From Ruegeria sp. SCSIO 43209 (GTDB lineage Bacteria; Pseudomonadota; Alphaproteobacteria; Rhodobacterales; Rhodobacteraceae), in the NCBI RefSeq assembly GCF_019904295.1, contig NZ_CP065359.1:1389001-1453000 (forward strand): 64,000 nucleotides of DNA, in the 5' to 3' direction. Positions 50,820 through 58,113 of this stretch are shown here, piece by piece. Position numbers and translations under genes: made by a program. The notes below the pieces were generated by a model. It was not told the DNA's origin. It searched no databases and saw nothing but the letters and a program-made list of their open reading frames with translations. Each line of letters starts with the position of its first letter. Position 1 is the stretch's first letter.

Positions 50820-51326
50820 TCAGAAATCCTCTGGCAGAAAGACAAGATCGCTGACAGGTGCCTGCGAACCAGCCTCGGTTAGCATTTGGTGCAATTGTCC
50901 GCGATGATGTGTCTGATGATTGAACATATGAATGACGCATTGCCCGTAAGGCTTTGTTACGTCGTTCTCTTTTGCAGCCGAGTACCACGTGAACGAACCG
51001 CTCAGGACATCATCCCCCAACGTATTGGCCCATCTGGCAATACGGGCGTCAATCGTATCGCGCAGCGGCAGCCAGTCGGCCATGCCAGTGCAGATCGAGA
51101 CACTCTCAGGAATGCCACCACCTGGCCCCGGTCCCTTGTCAAACCGGGAAATCCAGATCCAATCCCCCCAAAGCAGATGATTGGCAGTTCCCATGATCGA
51201 CCCGAAAAAAGCGCCGCGATCCCGTGCCAATTCTTCGTCTGAAAGAGCTTTGAGAAAGCTCTTTAACTGGTTGTTTTGCCAGTGGTTATATCGCGCCATT
51301 TCACGGGCATAGGCACCGGTTATCAT
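50820..51326 (-). CDS. DinB family metal-dependent hydrolase/transferase
   Basis: A 168-residue four-helix DinB/YfiT-like protein. The probable metal triad is His50 (GTANHLLWGD), His137 and His141 (NHQTHHRGQLH). Members include bacillithiol and mycothiol S-transferases and maleylpyruvate isomerase, so thiol chemistry is possible, which suits a sulfur cluster; the substrate is not known. The start overlaps the DUF1326 stop (TAATG) and the stop touches dmdA, so it is part of one operon. Confidence 0.82.
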   Translation of the reverse strand: MITGAYAREMARYNHWQNNQLKSFLKALSDEELARDRGAFFGSIMGTANHLLWGDWIWISRFDKGPGPGGGIPESVSICTGMADWLPLRDTIDARIARWANTLGDDVLSGSFTWYSAAKENDVTKPYGQCVIHMFNHQTHHRGQLHQMLTEAGSQAPVSDLVFLPEDF

Positions 51327-52030
51327 TACTTAGGCCCGTGCCAGTCAATCGGGCAGATCTCGGCTGACTTGCCGCCGAAGTCCCATACGCGACCATAGTC
51401 GCGCACCTTGGATTTCGTGCCTTTTGCTACAATGATGTCCGGCCCCATCCAGTATTTCGAATTTGAAACCATCACCGGGTGCTCTGGGTCTTTGCCCGCA
51501 AGCATTTCGATCTCACCCTGAATCTTGCGCCCTATCATGATCCGGCGTTTGGTGCCGTCCCTTTCGATCTGAACCGGTGCACGTTCAGCCCCTATGATCT
51601 CGCTGACCAACATAGTGAACAGCCCGGTTGTGCCACCTGCCTGACCGCTGAATATCTGCAACAGTCCATTGTAAGCCTTGCCGCTAGCACGTTCATCCAC
51701 ATAAGCCGCGACCTTCCACTGGCCTTCGCCCATGCGTCCGGGGATATCGACCAACAGGCCTACATTCAGTCCGGACAAATCTTCGCCTTCGTAATGGCCT
51801 TCGTCGATCGCGATACCCATCCACGCATGGCAATGCCCTTCGGTCGGAGGGTGTGCACCCAGCGAAACCACGCATGGGCAGAATACGTCACACGAACAGT
51901 TCAGGATCAGTTCACCCTTAACCGCCCAATCGGTCGGGCTCATCTCACGCCGCTTGGGATTTGGCATCCGGCTGTCAATTCTTTGACTGACCGGCAGCTT
52001 GTCTGCATCCGGTTTTCTGTTTTTAGCCAT
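51326..52030 (-). CDS. DUF1326 family Cys-rich protein
   Basis: A 234-residue soluble protein with a metal-site-like cluster: Cys45, Cys47, Cys51 and Cys53 (LNCSCDVFCPC), then His66, Cys67 and His68 (TEGHCHAW). The family is of unknown function and often adjoins DUF2182 membrane proteins. The rest is predicted beta-rich (GLNVGLLVDIPGRMGEGQWKVA). The start at 52030 follows CGGAGGATAAGCCG; the reading frame extends upstream into the DUF2182 gene and is not used. A copper or other soft-metal role is inference. Confidence 0.82.
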   Translation of the reverse strand: MAKNRKPDADKLPVSQRIDSRMPNPKRREMSPTDWAVKGELILNCSCDVFCPCVVSLGAHPPTEGHCHAWMGIAIDEGHYEGEDLSGLNVGLLVDIPGRMGEGQWKVAAYVDERASGKAYNGLLQIFSGQAGGTTGLFTMLVSEIIGAERAPVQIERDGTKRRIMIGRKIQGEIEMLAGKDPEHPVMVSNSKYWMGPDIIVAKGTKSKVRDYGRVWDFGGKSAEICPIDWHGPK

Positions 52031-52034
52031 CGGC

Positions 52035-52826
52035 TTATCCTCCGTAAACAATGTGATGAGCGAGCAGTGCAAAACCACCCGCAATCAAGACGAATCCCAT
52101 AGGACGGGTCACGGCGTGCCCGATCTGGGGAAGTTTTTCCAATACCATGAACAGGGTCGCCAGCCCCATCCAGAGCAGGCTCATGACGCCGCCGACAAAG
52201 CCCAACGCCATGAAGCCCCAGCAGCAACCGACACAGAACGCACCCAGTCCGACGCCCATGCGTACACCGCCGCCGAATCCGGTTTTCCAGTGGCCCAGAA
52301 AATACGTCATCGGTGCATGGCAAACACCGTGGCAGACTTCTTTCGCCCGAGAAAACTGAAAGGCACCCACGGTGATCAACAGGCCGGCGGCCAGATATGG
52401 CGATTTAGCGATTCCCAACATATCAACCGCTCCGCCAAACAGCAGCGCCAATTGCAGGCCAGTGATCAGCGCAGCAAAGCCCACCCAAACTATGAAATAT
52501 CCGGATAGAACGCCCAGCCACCCTGCCCGCGTACCGTTCGCGCTGCGGATCAGATCATCATAACTGCGCAACGTGGGGACTAATGTCGGCAGCATCATGG
52601 CCGCCATCATGATCGCCCACATCCAGAAAAGTGGGCCGAACTCGGCCATGGGCATATACATGTCCATACGCGGATCCATGGCCGCCATCGCCTGACCCAT
52701 CGGTCCAGGTCGACCGATCCAGTCCACGTCCATATCGCGGCTCATCGAGACCATCATCCACCACGACCAAAGGATCGTGATGTAGAAGCCCAACCAAAGC
52801 GCGCTGCGGAAAATTGAGCGACTCAC
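52035..52826 (-). CDS. DUF2182 integral membrane protein
   Basis: A 263-residue polytopic protein with about six or seven hydrophobic segments. The family signature is Met- and Cys-rich: MYMPMAEFGPLFWMWAIMMAAMMLPT, KEVCHGVCHAPMTYFLGHW and GAFCVGCCWGFMAL. The abundance of Met, Cys and His in membrane segments suggests metal transfer, probably copper. The start is taken as GTG at 52826 because GGGAGGAGCAA precedes it; a TTG at 52844 is the alternative. DUF1326 follows after four bases. Confidence 0.82.
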   Translation of the reverse strand: MSRSIFRSALWLGFYITILWSWWMMVSMSRDMDVDWIGRPGPMGQAMAAMDPRMDMYMPMAEFGPLFWMWAIMMAAMMLPTLVPTLRSYDDLIRSANGTRAGWLGVLSGYFIVWVGFAALITGLQLALLFGGAVDMLGIAKSPYLAAGLLITVGAFQFSRAKEVCHGVCHAPMTYFLGHWKTGFGGGVRMGVGLGAFCVGCCWGFMALGFVGGVMSLLWMGLATLFMVLEKLPQIGHAVTRPMGFVLIAGGFALLAHHIVYGG

Positions 52827-52858
52827 TTGCTCCTCCCGACTCAACTCTCTTGCTTTTC

Positions 52859-52885
52859 AAATGTCAGACTTTTAAATGTCAGACA
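52859..52885. promoter_or_regulatory. Tandem TGTCAGACA-type operator between DUF2182 and gntR
   Basis: The block AAATGTCAGAC occurs twice, at 52859-52869 and 52874-52884, a period of 15 bases. Each contains TGTC-A-GAC(A), a perfect or near-perfect inverted repeat of the kind bound by FadR-type GntR regulators. The site is in the shared control region of the two divergent operons. Confidence 0.6.
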
Positions 52886-52915
52886 AATAAAAATTACGCA
52901 TCGCCGAAAACAACC

Positions 52916-53647
52916 ATGAAAATCGACCCTCAGAGTACCGCAGATCTATCCGCTCAAATTGCTCAGGCAATCCGCGACGCCATTATTTCGGGTCGATTAA
53001 TCGTAGATGAGCGTCTGCCCTCAGAATCTGAGTTGGCCGATCAGTTCAAAGTATCACGGCCTACGGTTCGCGAAGCACTGAAACGTCTGGCAGCGCAGTC
53101 CCTTATCCGCACGCAACGCGGGGCATCGGGTGGTGCGTTTGTGAACCGACTGAGTTTTGAGGACGCCTATTCCCAACAAGTCACAACCTCGACACTGCTG
53201 CTGTCGATGAACGCTGTCAGTTTCGACACCGCATGCGAAGCGCGTTATGCGCTCGAACGTGCATGCGCTGCTTTGTCGTCACAACGCCGCACCGCAGATC
53301 AACTCGCCACCATGCGGGCCGAGATATTTCGTCAGGCGCAACCAGGTCTCACAGATGAGGCTTTCTGCGCGTCCGACGTCGCCTTTCATCGCGCGCTTGT
53401 GGATGGCGCGGGCAACCCCGTTCTGTCCTACCAATTGGCCGGTGCGGTCGAGGCTATGCAACCTCTGATGAACATGATTACGTTCACGGCCCGATCCCGC
53501 GAAGAGATCATCGCCCTCCACAGTGACATCACAGACGCACTAGAAGCGCGTGATGCCGGCTCGGTCGATGCAGCATTGATCAAACTTGAGGCCTACACAC
53601 GGCAACTGGCGCAGGACGTGGCCGAAAGACGACGCAAACCCGCCTGA
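52916..53647 (+). CDS. GntR family transcriptional regulator (FadR/FCD subfamily)
   Basis: A 243-residue regulator: winged helix at about 8-72 (AQIAQAIRDAIISGRLIVDERLPSESELADQF, VSRPTVREALKRLAAQSLIRTQRG), then an all-helical FCD ligand-binding domain with the acidic/His metal site (FCASDVAFHRALVDGAGNPVL and a late HSDITDALEARD). Control of the divergent dmd operon and of the downstream oxidase gene is likely from position and operator. A regulator next to dmdA has been described in Ruegeria; equivalence is not shown here. The ATG at 52916 is used since upstream reading includes the operator. Confidence 0.87.
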   Translation: MKIDPQSTADLSAQIAQAIRDAIISGRLIVDERLPSESELADQFKVSRPTVREALKRLAAQSLIRTQRGASGGAFVNRLSFEDAYSQQVTTSTLLLSMNAVSFDTACEARYALERACAALSSQRRTADQLATMRAEIFRQAQPGLTDEAFCASDVAFHRALVDGAGNPVLSYQLAGAVEAMQPLMNMITFTARSREEIIALHSDITDALEARDAGSVDAALIKLEAYTRQLAQDVAERRRKPA

Positions 53648-53763
53648 CCACAGGCAAAAAGGAACGAAGGACGGCGAGGTGCCCGAGCAGGCAGCATGAC
53701 ATCCGGCGTTAAGACCGGAACTTCCAACATGAATTGAAGATCAATGACTTACGGGAGGACGTT

Positions 53764-55164
53764 ATGAACCAAAGACCGGACCCAACCTTTTACCCATCAG
53801 CCAAACTGGCGATGGAGGGCCCCACTGAAACGCTTGCATTCACGTTGATGCTAAGCCCTGATTTTTCCCAACCAGACGGTTTGGCCGTCGTGAACGTGGA
53901 TCCGACTTCGGATGATTACGGAAAAATTGTTCATCAGGTGATCATGCCAGAGAAAGGCGATGAGTTTCACCATTTCGGGTGGAACGCTTGTTCCTCTGCG
54001 CTGTCACCGCTTAGTGGTCATGCGTTTCTGGAACGCCGCTACCTCATTGTTCCTGGTATACGATCCAGCCGGATCTACATTATCGACGTAAAGAACCCGC
54101 TTGAGGCCAAGATACACAAGATCATCGAACCCGAAGAAGTCTTTGCAAAAACTGGATATTCCCGCCCGCACACAATCCATTGCGGACCGGAGGGGATCTA
54201 CGTGAGCACGCTTGGAGGCGGTGGCGAAGACGGCACGGACGGCCCTCCGGGCATTTTCATCATGGATTGCGAGAGCTTCGAGATCATCGGGCGCTACGAG
54301 ATCGAGCGAGGTATCCAAGACAAACACTACGATTTCTGGTGGAACCTGCCACGCGACTATATGGTCAGTTCGGAATGGGGACTGCCTCCGCAATTCGAAA
54401 ACGGCATCGTGGCCGAGGATCTGCTGTCCAACAAATACGGGCACAGCATCCATTTCTGGAACCTGCGCAGCCGGACCAATATTCAGACCATCGATCTGGG
54501 TGAAAATCACCAGATGGCCCTGGAAATCCGGCCCGCTCACGATCCGGTCAAACAATATGGGTTCTGTGGTGTGGTGGTTGACACGACCAACCTGCAGGGC
54601 GCGATCTTTACTTGGTGGCGTAATGATGATGGCACCTTCGAGGCCAAGAAGACCATCACGATCGATCCGCAGCCCGCTGATCCTGATGAGTTACCTGATT
54701 TGCTGAAAGGCTTCTCTGCCGTTCCGCCACTGGTCACGGATATCGACCTCAGCTTGGACGATAAATACCTTTATGTGGCCTGTTGGGGTACGGGTGAGAT
54801 GCATCAATACGATGTCTCTGATCCGATGAACCCGACCCTTGCGGGCAAAGTCGAGATCGGGGGGATCGTCAAGAAAACAAAACATCCCAACGGGCAAGAC
54901 TTTGGTTACGGACCGCAGATGGTTGAAATCAGCCGCGACGGAAAGCGGGTATATTGGACCAATTCGCTTTATTCCACTTGGGATGATCAGTTCTATCCCG
55001 GTGAACGCGGGGCTGCGATGGTCAAGGCGGATGTTGGCGAAAACGGAGGCCTGACATTGGATCCGAAGTTCTGGGTCGACTTCCCCGACGGATATCGGGC
55101 CCACCAAATCCGGCTTGAGGGTGGAGACTGTTCTACCGATAGTTTCTGCTACCCATCGGTCTGA
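53764..55164 (+). CDS. SBP56 family protein (methanethiol oxidase/selenium-binding protein homologue)
   Basis: A 466-residue seven-bladed propeller protein of the SELENBP1/MtoX family. MtoX-type members oxidise methanethiol to formaldehyde, sulfide and peroxide. Landmarks: HHFGWNACSSALSP (Cys76; the family's CSSC is CSSA here), RSSRIYIIDVKNP, YSRPHTIHCGPEGIYVSTLG, and the late YLYVACWGTGEMHQYDVSDP and GDCSTDSFCYPSV. No signal peptide is seen, unlike periplasmic Hyphomicrobium MtoX. GGGAGGACGTT precedes the ATG. It lies beside dmdA-acuI, whose pathway yields methanethiol. Confidence 0.87.
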   Translation: MNQRPDPTFYPSAKLAMEGPTETLAFTLMLSPDFSQPDGLAVVNVDPTSDDYGKIVHQVIMPEKGDEFHHFGWNACSSALSPLSGHAFLERRYLIVPGIRSSRIYIIDVKNPLEAKIHKIIEPEEVFAKTGYSRPHTIHCGPEGIYVSTLGGGGEDGTDGPPGIFIMDCESFEIIGRYEIERGIQDKHYDFWWNLPRDYMVSSEWGLPPQFENGIVAEDLLSNKYGHSIHFWNLRSRTNIQTIDLGENHQMALEIRPAHDPVKQYGFCGVVVDTTNLQGAIFTWWRNDDGTFEAKKTITIDPQPADPDELPDLLKGFSAVPPLVTDIDLSLDDKYLYVACWGTGEMHQYDVSDPMNPTLAGKVEIGGIVKKTKHPNGQDFGYGPQMVEISRDGKRVYWTNSLYSTWDDQFYPGERGAAMVKADVGENGGLTLDPKFWVDFPDGYRAHQIRLEGGDCSTDSFCYPSV

Positions 55165-55177
55165 GTTGGAGACTCTG

Positions 55178-55828
55178 ATGACATCAACGGCTGGTCTCTG
55201 GCTGGCCGTTGTGCTTAGCGGCGCTTATCATGGCCTGAATCCCGGAATGGGCTGGCCGCTTGCGGTATCTTCGGCGCTGATGGAGCAACGGCCATCAGCT
55301 TTGTGGCGTGCATTGACCGCCCTGGCTGGTGGTCATTTCGTCGCCATGCTGGGGGTCCTACTGCCATTTGCTATGATGGCAGTTCTGGTTGAATATCAAC
55401 GCGAAATTCGTATCGGCGCTGCGCTGATTGTGATCACAATGGGTGTTTACATCGCCATAACACGCCGGCATCCCCGGATGTTGTCGCGCGTACCGCCAAG
55501 CAAATTGGCACTTTGGTCGTTCCTCGTTGCGCTGGCACACGGCGCGGCGTTGATGTTGGTTCCGATTTATCTTGGATTGTGTGGATCAGACGAGCTGGAA
55601 ACGGGCCAGATCGCAGTCTCTCAGATCATGGCGAGCAATGGCCTGCTCGTACTGACGGTCGCTGCACTTCACACAGCCGCCATGATCCTTGGCGGGGGCA
55701 TTCTGGCCTTCGCCGTCTATCGCTGGCTGGGCCTTCAATTTCTGTCACGCAGTTGGTTCAATCTGGAACTTGTCTGGGCTCTCAGCCTGATCGCGGTCGG
55801 AGTTATAGGTTTGTGGTCAGCGATTTAG
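55178..55828 (+). CDS. Polytopic membrane protein, NicO/HupE-like (tentative)
   Basis: A 216-residue protein with about six hydrophobic segments and two His-containing membrane motifs, GAYHGLNPGMGWPLAVSSAL near residue 15 and VALAHGAALMLVPIYLG near 130, plus AALHTAAMILGGG. The H-x4-P/D pattern recalls nickel/cobalt or HupE-type transporters, but the match is loose. The start at 55178 is 13 bases past the oxidase stop, so the two are co-expressed. It could deliver or remove the metal of the SBP56 protein (inference). Confidence 0.65.
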   Translation: MTSTAGLWLAVVLSGAYHGLNPGMGWPLAVSSALMEQRPSALWRALTALAGGHFVAMLGVLLPFAMMAVLVEYQREIRIGAALIVITMGVYIAITRRHPRMLSRVPPSKLALWSFLVALAHGAALMLVPIYLGLCGSDELETGQIAVSQIMASNGLLVLTVAALHTAAMILGGGILAFAVYRWLGLQFLSRSWFNLELVWALSLIAVGVIGLWSAI

Positions 55829-55890
55829 ATGCTTTTCTTTACATAGTGCTGCGCTAGACTCTGCGGGCAGAGCAGAAAGGGAAAAAGTCC

Positions 55891-56253
55891 ATGATCACAG
55901 CCCTTAACGTGATTGCCGCCTTGCTGACCATCGGCTTTGGTTTGTTCGGATTTCTGGCCCCGGCCTACACAGCCAACGCGCTGGACCTAGCCCCCACCAA
56001 AAGCACCATGGGACTTAGTGAGATGCGAGCCTCGGTTGGCGGGTTGTTCGTGGTGACAGGTGCCGTGGTTCTCTGGCTCAACACACCGATGGCATATGCC
56101 ATGCTGGGCGTTGTTTATGCAGGGGCGGCGTTGGGTCGGTTTGTGTCTTTGGCGCTGGATAATCCCCCGTTCGTCAAGGCGCTGACTTTTGGTGGAATCG
56201 AGCTTGTTCTGGCCCTTTGGCTTATTCTCGCCAACATGAACAGAGCTGCTTAA
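55891..56253 (+). CDS. Small four-helix membrane protein (DUF4345-like)
   Basis: A 120-residue protein with four hydrophobic segments: ALNVIAALLTIGFGLFGFLAP, GLFVVTGAVVLWL, MLGVVYAGAALGRFVSLALD and GGIELVLALWLILA. The pattern LGRFVSLALDNPP is typical of DUF4345. Function unknown. AGCAGAAAGGGAAAA precedes the ATG. It lies 62 bases after the previous membrane protein gene and may close that operon. Confidence 0.7.
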   Translation: MITALNVIAALLTIGFGLFGFLAPAYTANALDLAPTKSTMGLSEMRASVGGLFVVTGAVVLWLNTPMAYAMLGVVYAGAALGRFVSLALDNPPFVKALTFGGIELVLALWLILANMNRAA

Positions 56254-56293
56254 CTTATTGAATTTGATATAAGTAAACCTTAGAATTCCGGGT

Positions 56294-56322
56294 TTGCATC
56301 CGACCACGTCCTAACCTATATA
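56294..56322 (+). promoter_or_regulatory. Promoter of the tmRNA gene
   Basis: TTGCAT (56294-56299) and TATATA (56317-56322) are separated by exactly 17 bases, with transcription expected to begin at the G run near 56326-56329. This is a strong consensus-like sigma-70 promoter, as expected for an abundant stable RNA. Confidence 0.65.
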
Positions 56323-56325
56323 TGA

Positions 56326-56638
56326 GGGGTCCTTCGGGACTATGGACATAAACGCGCTCGTAATAAGCGGATCGGACCCGGGGGCGGTACCCGGCGGCTC
56401 CACCAATCATCCTTCGTTTGGGGATTTTGGGGCCGAAACAGGATCGACGAACGTCTAAAGGGGTTAGCTTTGTCTCGGCTGTCTGCCACCGTTATCGGCG
56501 AAACTAGTACAATTGCAAACGACAATCGTGCTCCGGTTGCAGTTGCTGCGTAAGCAGTAGCAAGACCGAAACTTAAGCCCTTGCGCCTAGCCGCGTAAGG
56601 CGGGGTTCGCAGGTACCTGGCAACAGAAACCTGCATTT
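56326..56638 (+). ncRNA. ssrA: tmRNA, permuted two-piece alphaproteobacterial form
   Basis: The gene is circularly permuted. The acceptor piece (about 56326-56405) ends in CGGCTCC-A-CCA. A 23-base spacer is removed, and the coding piece begins at 56429 with GGGGCCGAAACAGGATCGACG, the usual tmRNA 5' end. GGGGCCG and CGGCTCC form the acceptor stem (one G-U pair). The tag frame resumes at GCA 56515 and reads ANDNRAPVAVAA, stop TAA at 56551. A final stem GCAGGT/ACCTGC (to about 56634) is followed by ATTTTA. The exact mature ends are estimates. Confidence 0.93.
56515..56553 (+). other. tmRNA tag reading frame
   Basis: Codons from GCA encode A-N-D-N-R-A-P-V-A-V-A-A and stop. The AND start and hydrophobic Ala end are the degradation tag recognised by ClpXP and SspB. 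The resume triplet follows GTACAATT. Confidence 0.9.
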
Positions 56639-56736
56639 TACCGATTATGTCTGCTCCATGCCCATAACTCACCTGGGATTCAGGGTTTATTCATTTCTCT
56701 GATCCATCTTCCTGAACAAGCGACAGGAGGGCTGAG

Positions 56737-57168
56737 ATGACGAATTCTGACAGGCTTAGGGCATGGTATTCAGAGGTCTGGGAACAAGGCAATACCGATG
56801 CAATCGATCAGTTTTTTGCCCCGGATACGATGGCCGAAGGGTTGATACCCGAAATGCAGGTTGGCGCGGACGACTTTCGCGATCTGGTCATGGCGTTTCG
56901 TCATGTTCTGGGCGAGATCACAGTCGAACTGCCGAAGATCATCGAAAATGGTGATTGGGTCTCTGGTATTCTGCATGTCCGCACCTTCCGGGCCGATAAC
57001 GGTGCCCCGCTTGAAGTTACCGGACAAGTCATGGCGCGCTTCAAAGGGGACAAGATGGTCGAGGCCTATAATCAGTTTGATTTCATTACACTTTTTGAAC
57101 AACTGGGGCAGTTCCCACAGGATACCCTTCCGGTTTGCATGACCGGGCAAAGGTTGGACTGGGCCTGA
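56737..57168 (+). CDS. SnoaL-like polyketide cyclase-fold protein
   Basis: A 143-residue NTF2/SnoaL-like protein: LRAWYSEVWEQGNTDAIDQFFAPDTMAEGL at the start, the DDFRDLVMAFRHVLGEITVEL helix and strand, and VMARFKGDKMVEAYNQFDFITLFEQLG at the end, matching the ester-cyclase subgroup often seen as stand-alone genes in marine bacteria. The substrate is not known. GACAGGAGGGCTGAG precedes the ATG. Confidence 0.78.
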   Translation: MTNSDRLRAWYSEVWEQGNTDAIDQFFAPDTMAEGLIPEMQVGADDFRDLVMAFRHVLGEITVELPKIIENGDWVSGILHVRTFRADNGAPLEVTGQVMARFKGDKMVEAYNQFDFITLFEQLGQFPQDTLPVCMTGQRLDWA

Positions 57169-57178
57169 TAAACTTGAC

Positions 57179-57237
57179 CGCAAGCTTGACCCATCCCGCA
57201 TTTGCGCGCTAGCAGAGGATCAAGGGGTAAGCTTGCG
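57179..57237 (+). promoter_or_regulatory. Long inverted repeat in the chrBA leader
   Basis: CGCAAGCTTGACCC (57179-57192) and GGGGTAAGCTTGCG (57224-57237) match at 12 of 14 positions around a 31-base loop. It lies 11 bases past the SnoaL-like gene and 60 bases before chrB. It could be a terminator-like hairpin, a leader or a regulator site. Confidence 0.45.
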
Positions 57238-57297
57238 AACACCCCGTGAGGCGGCAGCCCAAGTTCGCATGTATCCAAAGCAATAAGGAAACATGCA

Positions 57298-58113
57298 ATG
57301 GCTGCCCCCAATGCAATTACACCCCGACAACTCTTGCGCCTGATCGGTACGCCTCAGGCTCCTATCCTGTTTGATGTGCGCACAGATGGGGATTTCGACG
57401 ATGATCCCTCCCTCATACCCGGCGCATTCCGAATGCCATATCAAAATGTTGATGGCATAAGAAATCATACCGGCGATCATTCTTGCGTAGTAATTTGCCA
57501 GAAAGGCAAAAAGCTGAGTCAGGGCGTTGTTTCATGGCTGCAGGCTGAAGGGGTGGTGGCAGAATTTCTGGAAGGTGGAATGTTCGCCTGGCGCGCTATG
57601 CCGGGCGCAATGGTCGTGCCTGTGCCTGCCCTTCCTGCAGTTGCAAAAGGCAACACGGTCTGGGTGACGCGGCACCGCCCCAAGATTGATCGCATCGCGT
57701 GCCCCTGGCTGATCCGCAGGTTTGTCGACAGGCGCGCTCGGTTCCTGTTTGTAGCACCGGATGAAATTCAGGGGGTTGCCGAGCACTTCGGCGCCACACC
57801 CTTTGATGTTGAAGGAACTGATTGGAGCCATCGCGGCGACAATTGTACCTTTGACACGATGCTGGATGACTTCAAGCTTCGATCTGAGCCTCTGGACCGC
57901 ATGGCGACGATCATACGTGCCGCCGATACAAACAGGCACGATCTGGCGCCTGAGGCCGCCGGGTTACTGGCCCTTTCGGTCGGCTTGTCGCGCCAGTATC
58001 GGGATGACCAGCAGCAATTGCAGGCTGGATTGCATATCTATGATGCACTCTATCGCTGGGCGCGCGATGGCTCTAGCGAGACGCATGATTGGCCCGCGGG
58101 TCACGGCAGATGA
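57298..58113 (+). CDS. chrB: Rhodanese-ChrB fusion (chromate resistance regulator-like)
   Basis: A 271-residue two-domain protein. Residues 8-108 form a rhodanese domain with the active loop CQKGKK (Cys67) and FDVRTDGDFDDD. Residues about 122-270 are the ChrB C-terminal domain (VWVTRHRPKIDRIACPWLIRRFVD, CTFDTMLDDFKL, DRMATIIRAADTNRHDL). ChrB proteins help sense or handle chromate. The N-terminal regulator part of classical ChrB is missing and is replaced by rhodanese. An ATGA overlap couples it to chrA. Confidence 0.87.
   Translation: MAAPNAITPRQLLRLIGTPQAPILFDVRTDGDFDDDPSLIPGAFRMPYQNVDGIRNHTGDHSCVVICQKGKKLSQGVVSWLQAEGVVAEFLEGGMFAWRAMPGAMVVPVPALPAVAKGNTVWVTRHRPKIDRIACPWLIRRFVDRRARFLFVAPDEIQGVAEHFGATPFDVEGTDWSHRGDNCTFDTMLDDFKLRSEPLDRMATIIRAADTNRHDLAPEAAGLLALSVGLSRQYRDDQQQLQAGLHIYDALYRWARDGSSETHDWPAGHGR

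Noticed and set aside
53675..53763. CCGG/CCGG repeat and leader before the SBP56 gene as a riboswitch
   Set aside because: The only visible stem (CCGGCGTTAAGACCGG) is four pairs long, too weak to support a structured element.
56340..56672. A 110-codon minus-strand reading frame over the tmRNA gene
   Set aside because: The region is fully explained by the tmRNA acceptor and coding pieces and its conserved tag frame. The frame has no ribosome binding site or recognisable protein.
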